Shown: positions 16,320 to 24,089 of the stretch, piece after piece
How positions within the stretch are numbered: position 1 is the stretch's first letter
Layout: every line of letters starts with the position of its first letter
NCBI RefSeq assembly: GCF_009711135.1
Contig: NZ_WMIC01000001.1
Span: forward strand, 1 to 64,000
Direction: 5' to 3'
Length of the DNA: 64,000 nt
DNA from: Flavobacterium sp. LC2016-01
GTDB taxonomy: Bacteria > Bacteroidota > Bacteroidia > Flavobacteriales > Flavobacteriaceae
Program-made: the position numbers and the translations under genes
The notes under the pieces: model-generated
Told to the model about the DNA's origin: nothing
The model's database searches: none
Seen by the model: only the letters and a program-made list of their open reading frames with translations

Positions 16320-17204
16320 TCACGGAACATTTCCTGTAAACCAATCAAAACCTTCAATTTTTTTATATTCATCAGGTATTGAATTTAGTTTCTGTATGTC
16401 TTTTTTATTTTTACTGTAAGCTCTTTTTTTTGAAATAATTATTTTCCCAGTCTTTTTTCCTTCTTTATCCGTATCATAATAAACGTATTCCAAAGTGTCA
16501 ACTGTCTCACCATTCCACTTATATTTATAGATTTCGGTTTGTCCGGGATGACCGTATTCAACACCTCTAATTGTTTTTTCTTGAGGAGAAAAAGTAGGGT
16601 TAATAAATTCAAAGCCTTTTGAGAATTCTTTTTTATCTTTTCTTAGCAAATAAATGTCACTGAATCCTTTTAAACAACACCCAGTTGCACCATACCAATT
16701 AACAACAAAATCTTTTAAGCCGTCTCCATTAATGTCTCTAATTGTGTCATTCATATAAGTCATAGTCCACTCTTTATGAGAAACAACTTTTTTGAATTTA
16801 TTTCCATCTTTTGAATAAATATCGATATATACATTACCTGGACTTAATCTTCGGATAATTAAGTGAGGATTATTTTTTGTAAAATAGTTATCTATACTTA
16901 TTTCGACTTGAACGTTATATTCGTTGTCAAACCTAACGTTGTATTTCTTTTCAAGCTTTTTTTGATTAATTTCCGGAGTGGCAACTTTCAAAGCGTCAAA
17001 TAAAACTTTATCTAATTTTAAACTATCGATTTTATCCTGTTTTTCAATTTCAGCTCTTTTCTTTAAACGTTCTTTTTCTCTTTGCTCAAATGTTTTTGTA
17101 ACAGGTTTCTCTTTATCCAATAGTTTATTTTTCTTTTCATTAGTTTGTCCACAAGATAAAAGTAACATCATAGCTAATGCTTTTATGTAAATTCTTGCTT
17201 TCAT
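16320..17204 (-). CDS. Lipoprotein of unknown function
   Basis: A 294-residue protein with a lipoprotein signal sequence: the hydrophobic core AMMLLLSC gives a lipobox ending at Cys19. A highly charged Lys/Glu stretch follows (20-65), probably helical. The C-terminal region contains DTIRDINGDGLKDFVVNWYG, a VCBS/FG-GAP-like calcium-loop pattern (D-x-N-G-D-G-x-x-D), then a CC pair (GATGCCLKG). I do not recognise a named family. It lies in the same direction as its neighbours, 31 bases downstream of the TPR-like gene and 20 bases upstream of the GNAT gene, so it may share the transcript of the peptidoglycan-turnover cluster. Confidence 0.65.
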   Translation of the reverse strand: MKARIYIKALAMMLLLSCGQTNEKKNKLLDKEKPVTKTFEQREKERLKKRAEIEKQDKIDSLKLDKVLFDALKVATPEINQKKLEKKYNVRFDNEYNVQVEISIDNYFTKNNPHLIIRRLSPGNVYIDIYSKDGNKFKKVVSHKEWTMTYMNDTIRDINGDGLKDFVVNWYGATGCCLKGFSDIYLLRKDKKEFSKGFEFINPTFSPQEKTIRGVEYGHPGQTEIYKYKWNGETVDTLEYVYYDTDKEGKKTGKIIISKKRAYSKNKKDIQKLNSIPDEYKKIEGFDWFTGNVP

Positions 17205-17234
17205 CCTTTTGATAAAGATTTTGAGATTGTTGTT

Positions 17235-17576
17235 TTACTTCAGTTTGGCCTTTTTTTGCTTGGCTAATTGTTTTTTGGTTTCAATTGCTTTTTCCAATCG
17301 GTTTTTGAAACGGAAAAGTTTTGGCAAACCTTCCAATCGGTCTTCGATTGTGATTTCTTCATAAACTACAATCGCTTTTTCTAAAATCCTGATTTCATTT
17401 TCAAGATCAAGCTGATTTTTGTAGATCGTAGCTAATCGATCGTAAGGATGATTTCCTTTAAAGCTTTCCGCGACATTCTCCTCATATAACTCAATTGCTT
17501 TTTCTAGATTTCCATTTTTTTCGAACTCAGCTCCTTTCGAGTTGCGTTCGGCCTGCAAATTTTCATTGATTTCCAT
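17235..17576 (-). CDS. Tetratricopeptide-like small protein
   Basis: A 113-residue soluble protein. NSKGAEFEKNGNLEKAIELYEENV and YDRLATIYKNQLDLENEIRILEKAI match TPR spacing, giving about two repeats, followed by a Lys-rich tail. I chose the ATG at 17576 (MEINENLQAERN). The same frame runs on to 17690, but that part overlaps the permease gene and has no TPR character. It lies 23 bases downstream of the AmpG-like gene. TPR proteins mediate protein-protein contact; the partner is unknown. Confidence 0.7.
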   Translation of the reverse strand: MEINENLQAERNSKGAEFEKNGNLEKAIELYEENVAESFKGNHPYDRLATIYKNQLDLENEIRILEKAIVVYEEITIEDRLEGLPKLFRFKNRLEKAIETKKQLAKQKKAKLK

Positions 17577-17599
17577 AGGTAAGATGTTTGATTTGGGGG

Positions 17600-18925
17600 T
17601 TAAACTTCTTCTGATTTTTTCCCAAAATCTTTTGGGAAACTTAAAAAACGTGATAAAATAAGACCTGGAATTGTAGCTATAAGAACCCAAATAAAGAAGT
17701 TGTCATAGCCTAAATATTTCTGAATATAACCGCTCAGCATTCCCGGAAGCATCATTCCTAATGCCATAAATCCGGTTGCCAATGCATAATGTGCTGTTTT
17801 TGATTCTCCTTCGGCAACATGAATTAAATACATCATAAAACCTGTAAATCCAAAACCATAACCAAATTGCTCTAATATAACAGTAATGCAAGTATAAAGA
17901 TTTAATGGAGAATTTATCTCAAAAAAATATAAATTTAAATGAAGATGAAAAAGTTCTTGAGGCTGAAAATGAGCCAAACCAATAAAACCAAGTATTGGAA
18001 GGTGCATGGCTAAAAACATTGGCAACATCCATTTTGTAAGTCCGTGTTTAGAAATGGCAATTCCTCCTAAAATTCCTCCTATTGTAAGGGCGAAAATCCC
18101 CAATGTTCCATAAATAATTCCAACAGCTTCGGTATCTAATCCCATTCCGCCTAATTCTCTTTTATCAAGTAAAAAAGGACTTAGCATTTTAAGCAATTGT
18201 GATTCTCCTAATCTGAAAACCAAAATAAAAGCCAAAATCAATCCAATTTGTTTTTTCTTGAAGAAACTTATGAAAACCGTAGCGAAGTTTTGATTTTGAT
18301 GTGTTTCTTTATTGCTTGCCACAGCATTTATTTCGTTTTTTGGAGTAAAAACAAAATTATAAGCTGTAATGAAAGTCATTAATAAACCAACACAAATCAT
18401 GGTGTACGACCAGGCTTTTGTATTGTCGCCGTATTTATGCTCTAAATAACCTGCAAAAAGTACTACTAAACCATTTCCTGCGAGCATAGAAAGCCTGTAA
18501 AAAGTGCTTCTGATTCCGATAAAGAAAGATTGTCTGTCTTCTGGCAAAACTAATAAATAGAAGCCGTCGGTTGCAATATCATTTGAAGCCGAAGCAAAAG
18601 CAGCAACCCAGAATATGGATAATGATAGTATAAAAAAGCCATTGAAAGGAATCGTGAATCCGACCAATAAAAACGCAATCGAAATTAGCAACTGCATCGA
18701 TAAAAACCATTTTCTTTTGGTTCCTGTAATTTCAATAAACGGGCTCCAAAGTGGTTTGATTACCCAAGGAAGATATAATAAACTGGTGTAAACTCCAATA
18801 TCTTCATTTGAGATACCAAGATTTTTATACATAATTACCGAAACCGAGATAATTATGGCATATGGCAATCCAGAAGCAAAATTAAGAAGCGGAATCCAGA
18901 ACCAAGGTTTATTATCTGTTTTCAT
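17600..18925 (-). CDS. MFS transporter, AmpG-like muropeptide permease
   Basis: A 441-residue membrane protein with about twelve hydrophobic segments. The N-terminal motif PWFWIPLLNFASGLPYAIII matches the AmpG/acetyl-CoA-transporter group of the MFS. YLPWVIKPLWSPFIE (a conserved feature of AmpG) and DIATDGFYLLVLPEDRQ in the TM4-5 region are also present. AmpG imports GlcNAc-anhydroMurNAc peptides. The start overlaps the end of the GHL10 gene by 14 bases, implying translational coupling. With AnmK, GHL10 and a NagZ-like enzyme in the same run, the muropeptide assignment is favoured, although the transported substrate is inferred. Confidence 0.82.
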   Translation of the reverse strand: MKTDNKPWFWIPLLNFASGLPYAIIISVSVIMYKNLGISNEDIGVYTSLLYLPWVIKPLWSPFIEITGTKRKWFLSMQLLISIAFLLVGFTIPFNGFFILSLSIFWVAAFASASNDIATDGFYLLVLPEDRQSFFIGIRSTFYRLSMLAGNGLVVLFAGYLEHKYGDNTKAWSYTMICVGLLMTFITAYNFVFTPKNEINAVASNKETHQNQNFATVFISFFKKKQIGLILAFILVFRLGESQLLKMLSPFLLDKRELGGMGLDTEAVGIIYGTLGIFALTIGGILGGIAISKHGLTKWMLPMFLAMHLPILGFIGLAHFQPQELFHLHLNLYFFEINSPLNLYTCITVILEQFGYGFGFTGFMMYLIHVAEGESKTAHYALATGFMALGMMLPGMLSGYIQKYLGYDNFFIWVLIATIPGLILSRFLSFPKDFGKKSEEV

Positions 18926-20483
18926 TAGGCTGAGCAGGTGTATAGTTTTTAAATGGTTTTTTTAGATCTATGGCAGTCTGGGTACTTTCGTTTGCATAAT
19001 AATCAATAAAAGTTACGGCGCAGGCTTTGTAAAGATTGAGCTTCCCGCCAGCGATTGAGAACGTAATTTGTCCGTCAACTTCTTTTACGGTAACTTTCTC
19101 TACAATTTTTGTAGCATCATTAATGTCGATTTTTGAAACATTTTCGCTTCCATAAACTACGATATAACGAACTTTTGTATTCAGCGGACTTTTCACTGTA
19201 AAAGTATATTTAATACTGTCTTTAGTATATTCGGCAATTTGCGGAGTATCAATAATCACATGTTTTAAATTCGGAACCGGAGCAGGAAGCGCTGGATATC
19301 GATATTGATTTTCTTCTAAATGACGAACGACATCAAAGTTTTTGTTCATGAACCATTTAGAGCTGAAATACGCGCTTCCGGAAACATTTTTAAAAGTTCT
19401 CAAAAAGTCAATTTGAGTAGGGATTTCGGTCATGAAATTCCAGCTTTTGTCGCCATCACCTCTAATTTTATAAGAAGCATGGCCAATGTAAATGGCAGTA
19501 TTATTAGAGTTTTCTGACCACCATTTTACTAATTTTGAATAAGAAGCTCTTGGATTATTCATGCTCCAATACAATTGCGGCAGAATATAATCAATCCATT
19601 TTTGATCCATCCATAAAATAGGATCAGCATATAAATCGTCGTAATTTGCCGTAGAGGAAGTTTCAGAACCTCTCGGGTCAACCGATTTGTTTCTCCAAAC
19701 CCCAAACGGGCTGATTCCGAATTGAACCCAAGGTTTGCTTGCTTTTATAGTAGTTGAAATCGTGTGTACAAAGTTGCTCACATTGGCACGGCGCCAATCG
19801 GCAAGACTTAGGCCAGCACCGTATTTTTTGTATGAAGCACTGTCGTTAAAGACTTTTCCTGGAACAGCATACGGATAAAAATAATCATCAAAATGAATCG
19901 CGTCGATATCGTATTTGTCCACTACTTCTTTTACCACTTTAGTCAAATGCGCTTGAACTTCTGGCAAAGCAGGATCATAATAATATTTTCCGCCATATTC
20001 GATCATCCATTCCGGGTGTTTAAAAAGATCGTGTCCTGGGCTTAAAAGGTTTTTGTTTAAATCGAAAGTTGCACGATAAGGATTTAACCAGGCGTGAAAT
20101 TCAAATCCGCGGTTGTGCGCTTGTTCGATCATCCAGGCCAAGGCATCATAATACGGGTTAGGAGCCAAACCTTCTTTCCCTGTTAAAAAACGGGACCAAG
20201 GTGCAAATTCAGAAGGATAAATAGCATCACCAACGCTTCGAACCTGAACAATTACGGCGTTATAATTCAGTTTTTTATAAGTCTCTAAAATTTCAAGATA
20301 ATCAGCTTTTTCTTTTTCAACGTTGTCAGTGGCTGTTTTTGGCCAGTCAATATTAACAACAGTAGCAATCCACACACCTCTGAATTCATTTTTAGGATGC
20401 AGTATTTTTTCCTGTGAAGAGGATTTCCATCCAAAGAAAAGTATGAATATGATAGAGAATAATAGTGTCTGATTTTTATGCAT
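18912..20483 (-). CDS. Family 10-type glycosyl hydrolase (GHL10/DUF187), exported
   Basis: A protein of about 523 residues. A hydrophobic leader (MHKNQTLLFSIIFILFFGWKSSS) indicates export. The GHL10 domain is clear: EFRGVWIATVVNIDWP near the N terminus, FHAWLNPYRATF, and the hallmark DAIHFDDYFYPY. A C-terminal fibronectin-like domain (YTFTVKSPLNTKVRYIVVYG) follows. E. coli DigH (YddW), of the same family, cleaves denuded peptidoglycan glycan strands. I chose the ATG at 20483 over one 27 bases upstream because it directly precedes the signal peptide. The gene lies upstream of the AmpG-like permease with overlapping ends, supporting a role in generating muropeptides. Confidence 0.85.
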   Translation of the reverse strand: MHKNQTLLFSIIFILFFGWKSSSQEKILHPKNEFRGVWIATVVNIDWPKTATDNVEKEKADYLEILETYKKLNYNAVIVQVRSVGDAIYPSEFAPWSRFLTGKEGLAPNPYYDALAWMIEQAHNRGFEFHAWLNPYRATFDLNKNLLSPGHDLFKHPEWMIEYGGKYYYDPALPEVQAHLTKVVKEVVDKYDIDAIHFDDYFYPYAVPGKVFNDSASYKKYGAGLSLADWRRANVSNFVHTISTTIKASKPWVQFGISPFGVWRNKSVDPRGSETSSTANYDDLYADPILWMDQKWIDYILPQLYWSMNNPRASYSKLVKWWSENSNNTAIYIGHASYKIRGDGDKSWNFMTEIPTQIDFLRTFKNVSGSAYFSSKWFMNKNFDVVRHLEENQYRYPALPAPVPNLKHVIIDTPQIAEYTKDSIKYTFTVKSPLNTKVRYIVVYGSENVSKIDINDATKIVEKVTVKEVDGQITFSIAGGKLNLYKACAVTFIDYYANESTQTAIDLKKPFKNYTPAQPNENR

Positions 20484-20607
20484 TGCAATCTTTATTTTAA
20501 CAAAAACCAAAAATAGTTTCTTTTGCCACGAATTACACGAATTTTCACAAATTATTTTTTAAAAGAATAATTAAGAACAAAAATTAATGCAAATTGTATT
20601 TTTATTT

Positions 20608-20743
20608 TAAACATATAGAGACATAGTTTTTCTGTGCGCTTAAAGGCATTTCATTTTTTTAAACAAACATAGCTATGTGTGAAAATCTAGATTTTTTTAA
20701 ATTACCTTTTTGATAAAATTTAATCTATGTTTCTATGTGTTTA
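20608..20743. repeat. MITE-like palindromic repeat, copy A
   Basis: A 136-bp element with imperfect terminal inverted repeats: TAAACATATAGAGACATAG on the left and CTATGTTTCTATGTGTTTA on the right, 17 of 19 matching as complements. The centre holds the palindrome ACATAGCTATGT. A second copy at 22075-22206 lies on the other side of anmK. There is no coding capacity. Confidence 0.8.
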
Positions 20744-20750
20744 AAAATAT

Positions 20751-21959
20751 TTAGCTAGGAAATGAAATTTTCCCCATTGTTACCGATGGAATTCCTTTTT
20801 TTGAACCAAAATTATAATTTCCTCCTGCAACAGTTTCATTAGCCAAAACGGCAAATAAAACCGCTTCTTTTGCATCGCCTGAAATTCCGAGAACGTCGCT
20901 TTTTTCAAATTTACAAGACAATAATTCCTGTAACCAACTCACTAATAGCGGATTTCTCGCACCTCCGCCCGACATATAAACTGTAAACTCTTCGATTGGT
21001 GTTTTAGTATTTTTTACAACAAATAGAACTGCTTCGGCAATTGTCTCGGCACTGAGGCGTGTTAAAGTGGCCAGCAAATCTGGTGCCGAAATGTTTTCGA
21101 AACCTAATTTTACCAAAGCCGAATTGACAAAATCATGATTGAATAATTCCTGACCAATGGTTTTTGGGAAGCTTTTCTGGAAGAAAGCATCACTTTTTAA
21201 TTCATTTAAAAGTACTTGATTTACAGTTCCGCTTTTAGCGATTTCAGCATCTTTATCGAAGCTTTTTTCAGGGAAAAATTGTTTGGTGAAAATATCAATT
21301 AAAGTATTGGCAGTTCCGGTATCGGTTACAAAAACTTCCTCGGCGTTTTGAGAGGCTGGCAAATAAGTGAAATTTGCGATACCGCCCATATTCAGCATAA
21401 TGCGGTTTTCGCCTTTTTTGCTGAATAACAAATAATCGCCATAAACCGCCAAAGGCGCACCTTCACCACCTGCCGCAACGTGTTTTTGTCTGAAATCAGA
21501 TAAAGTGATAATTCCGGTTTTTACCGCAATATGATCGCCGTCGCCAATTTGCAAAGTTGCATTTGGAAATTTTTCCTGCTGATGCAAAAACTTTGGCGCA
21601 TGCAAAACCGTTTGTCCGTGTGATGCTATTAAATCGACTTCAATTGAGGGGATATTCCATTTTGAAAGACAATCGTTTATCATTCCGGCATGCAAATCGG
21701 CAATCCATTCGTTTAATAAAACCAAATGCTGAAAATCGATTGTTTTTTTAGCAAACACTTTTCTGATTTCGGTTTTAATATCTTCACTGTAATCAATGGT
21801 TTCAAACTGTTCGATTTTTACAATTGTATTTTCTCCTTCGCCAGAAACTTCACAAAGCGCCAAGTCAAGTCCATCAAGGGAAGTTCCTGACATTAAACCG
21901 ATTATTTTTCGGGTTTCTTTTTGAGCAATTTCGTAAAGCGATTTTATATTTTTATTCAT
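20751..21959 (-). CDS. anmK: Anhydro-N-acetylmuramic acid kinase
   Basis: A protein of about 402 residues of the AnmK family. The phosphate-binding motif IGLMSGTSLDGLDLAL is near the N terminus. Other family blocks are TLQIGDGDHIAVKTGI, LSDFRQKHVAAGGEGAPL, NMGGIANFTYL, FVTDTGTANTLID and YMSGGGARNPLL. AnmK hydrolyses the 1,6-anhydro bond of anhydroMurNAc and phosphorylates it to MurNAc-6-phosphate during cell-wall recycling. I chose the ATG at 21959 (MNKNIKSLYEIAQ); an extra eight residues upstream lack support. It is bracketed by the two MITE-like repeats. No MurQ etherase is seen in the window. Confidence 0.95.
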   Translation of the reverse strand: MNKNIKSLYEIAQKETRKIIGLMSGTSLDGLDLALCEVSGEGENTIVKIEQFETIDYSEDIKTEIRKVFAKKTIDFQHLVLLNEWIADLHAGMINDCLSKWNIPSIEVDLIASHGQTVLHAPKFLHQQEKFPNATLQIGDGDHIAVKTGIITLSDFRQKHVAAGGEGAPLAVYGDYLLFSKKGENRIMLNMGGIANFTYLPASQNAEEVFVTDTGTANTLIDIFTKQFFPEKSFDKDAEIAKSGTVNQVLLNELKSDAFFQKSFPKTIGQELFNHDFVNSALVKLGFENISAPDLLATLTRLSAETIAEAVLFVVKNTKTPIEEFTVYMSGGGARNPLLVSWLQELLSCKFEKSDVLGISGDAKEAVLFAVLANETVAGGNYNFGSKKGIPSVTMGKISFPS

Positions 21960-22074
21960 TTTAAGTAATCTTAAAAAAAGCATTTAATTTGGTAACGCTA
22001 AAATGGGATTATTTTACATATAAATATAAATAAACTACAAGATTTATTTTTTTTACGTTATGCGTAATTGTTTT

Positions 22075-22206
22075 TAAACACATAGAGACATAGATTTCTT
22101 TGTGGTTAAAGGCGTTTCACTTTTTTTAAACAAACATAGCTATGTGTAAAATCTTGATTTTATTTATCTCTTTTTCAGTTTCAAAAACTATGTTTCTATG
22201 TGTTTA
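22075..22206. repeat. MITE-like palindromic repeat, copy B
   Basis: A 132-bp element matching copy A (20608-20743) in order and orientation. Its termini are TAAACACATAGAGACATAG and CTATGTTTCTATGTGTTTA, 18 of 19 matching as complements. The shared centre is AACAAACATAGCTATGTGT. Confidence 0.85.
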
Positions 22207-22249
22207 AATAAAAACGCAATTCATCAAATAAAACTCACAACTCTTTTTA

Positions 22250-22257
22250 TATATTTG
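22250..22257 (+). promoter_or_regulatory. -7 promoter element of lemA
   Basis: TATATTTG matches TAnnTTTG, 26 bases upstream of the lemA ATG. The -33 element is not evident. Confidence 0.5.
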
Positions 22258-22283
22258 TTTTCAAACTAATTAAATCTTAAACC

Positions 22284-22838
22284 ATGATTATTGTTATTAT
22301 TCTTGTTGCTTTTCTACTAATTGGGGTATTTATTTACAATTCCCTTATCGAAAAAAGAAATAATGTTACGAATGCTTTTTCGGCAATTGATGTAATGCTG
22401 AAAAAACGTTTTGATTTGATTCCGAATCTAGTTGAAATAGTAAAACAATACACCAATTACGAACAAAGTACCTTAACTAAAATAGTAGAACTTCGTGCCA
22501 AAGCAGGCTCTGGTACTTTAACCGATGCCGAAAAAGCAAGTTTAGACACACAATTGAGTACTGCTGTAAAAGGTTTAATGGTTACAGTTGAAAATTATCC
22601 AGATTTAAAAGCGAATACGAATTTCCTAAATCTGCAAAGCACTTGGACAGAAAGCGAAGAACAAATTGCGGCTGCCAGAAGAACTTACAATGCTTCGGTT
22701 ACGAGCTATAATAATGCAATTATGATGTTTCCGGGAAATTTATTTTCAGGAATGCTGAATTATACCAAAATTGATGTTTTGGAAACTTCAGAAGAAGAGC
22801 GTAAAAATATTAGTGCAAAAGAACTTTTCAATAATTAA
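22284..22838 (+). CDS. LemA family protein
   Basis: A 184-residue protein with one N-terminal membrane helix (IIVIILVAFLLIGVFIYNSL), so the bulk lies outside the cytoplasm or on the membrane face. The LemA motifs are plain: RNNVTNAFSAIDVMLKKRFDLIPNLVEIVKQY, LTDAEKA, LKANTNFLNLQSTWTESEEQIAAARRTYNASV, and FPGNLFSGML. LemA function is not established. The stop overlaps the ATG of the DUF3137 gene by one base (TAATG), so the two are translated together. The partner is commonly DUF3137 in other bacteria. Confidence 0.93.
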   Translation: MIIVIILVAFLLIGVFIYNSLIEKRNNVTNAFSAIDVMLKKRFDLIPNLVEIVKQYTNYEQSTLTKIVELRAKAGSGTLTDAEKASLDTQLSTAVKGLMVTVENYPDLKANTNFLNLQSTWTESEEQIAAARRTYNASVTSYNNAIMMFPGNLFSGMLNYTKIDVLETSEEERKNISAKELFNN

Positions 22839-23794
22839 TGGATTCAGAAATTAACACTAATACAGCCTTGCAAGAGGTTTTGAATACATTAGAAATTGAC
22901 CGAAAAAAGATTGCCGAAACCTACACGACCTGTTACATTTTATTTGGTCTTGCCTTTGTGCTTCTGATAATAGGTTTTTTGATTCGAATTCCGATTATAG
23001 GTTTTCTGGGATTTGCAGCTTCTGGTATTACTGGTATTGTAATGTATTTTCAAATAGAAGATACTGCCGTAAAATACAAAGTTGCTTACAAAACTAATGT
23101 TGTAGCACAAGCATTAAAAAATATCAATGAAAGTTTGACATTAACACCGCAAAGTGGGCTTCCTGAATATGAATTTATAAGTTCGGAGCTTTTTACAACA
23201 GAGCCGGATCGTTATAAAACGCAGGATTTAATAAGCGGAACAAACGACAAAACTTCTTTTTGGTTTGCCGAAGTTCATGCCGAATATAAAACGGAAACAA
23301 GCACAAAAAACGGAACTCGTACAGAATGGCATACTATTTTGAAAGGAATTGTTTTTGTAGCCGATTTTAATAAAAACTTTGAAGTTTCAACTGTTGTTCG
23401 CCCAAAAGGTTATGGCGAAGCTTTTGGTTCGTGGTTTTCTAAAAACGTTTTTAGTTTTGGAAACAGCGAAGTAGTAGAACTAGAAAACACAGAATTTGAT
23501 AGCAAATTTGCAACCTATTCCAGAAACCAAATTGAAGCAAGATACATTCTAACGCCTGCGATGATGGAAAGAATTCTGGACTTAAACAATAAATGCGACG
23601 AAACAATTTCGGTCTCGTTTATAAGTTCTAAAATGTATATTGCTTTTCCATTGTCACACAATTATTTTGAAGCGCCTATTCATTCAACGCTTTTAGATCC
23701 TGATTTGCTTGCAGATGATCTTTCGATTGTAAAATTCATGCATGATATTGTTCAGGAACTGGATTTGAATACTAGGATTTGGGGGAAGGAGTAG
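22838..23794 (+). CDS. DUF3137 domain membrane protein
   Basis: A 318-residue protein. A short cytoplasmic N terminus is followed by two close membrane helices (about 30-75: CYILFGLAFVLLIIGFLIRI, IIGFLGFAASGITGIVMYF), then a soluble domain with FWFAEVHAEYK, GIVFVADFNKNF, YILTPAMMERILDL and FPLSHNYFEAPI, typical of DUF3137. Function unknown. It is translationally coupled to lemA, and a terminator lies just downstream. The LemA/DUF3137 pairing suggests a shared envelope role. Confidence 0.88.
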   Translation: MDSEINTNTALQEVLNTLEIDRKKIAETYTTCYILFGLAFVLLIIGFLIRIPIIGFLGFAASGITGIVMYFQIEDTAVKYKVAYKTNVVAQALKNINESLTLTPQSGLPEYEFISSELFTTEPDRYKTQDLISGTNDKTSFWFAEVHAEYKTETSTKNGTRTEWHTILKGIVFVADFNKNFEVSTVVRPKGYGEAFGSWFSKNVFSFGNSEVVELENTEFDSKFATYSRNQIEARYILTPAMMERILDLNNKCDETISVSFISSKMYIAFPLSHNYFEAPIHSTLLDPDLLADDLSIVKFMHDIVQELDLNTRIWGKE

Positions 23795-23816
23795 TTTTTT
23801 TTATATAAAATATTTT

Positions 23817-23869
23817 AAGCCGTTTAATAGATTTTGATTTGTCTCAAGATTTATTAAACGGTTTTTCTT
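23817..23869 (+). terminator. Intrinsic terminator after the DUF3137 gene
   Basis: CCGTTTAAT and ATTAAACGG arms enclose a loop of roughly 25 bases. The right arm is followed by TTTTTCTTTTT on the plus strand. It lies about 25 bases past the stop of the DUF3137 gene. Confidence 0.75.
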
Positions 23870-24089
23870 TTTAAAATATCTTTATTGTTATGAAATAAAC
23901 AGGTATAACTACTGGCTTCTTTTCTCTTATTTATTACTAAACTTGTTTTTGATAAAATTTCAGTATGATACGGTTTTCCGTAAAAGAGGTAATACTTATG
24001 TGTTGATATTTGTTTGATTTTCAAAAGGTTTAAAAATTAGTCCCGATCGAAATCAGGTTGAAATGCCGTAATATAAAAATGATAAAGTA

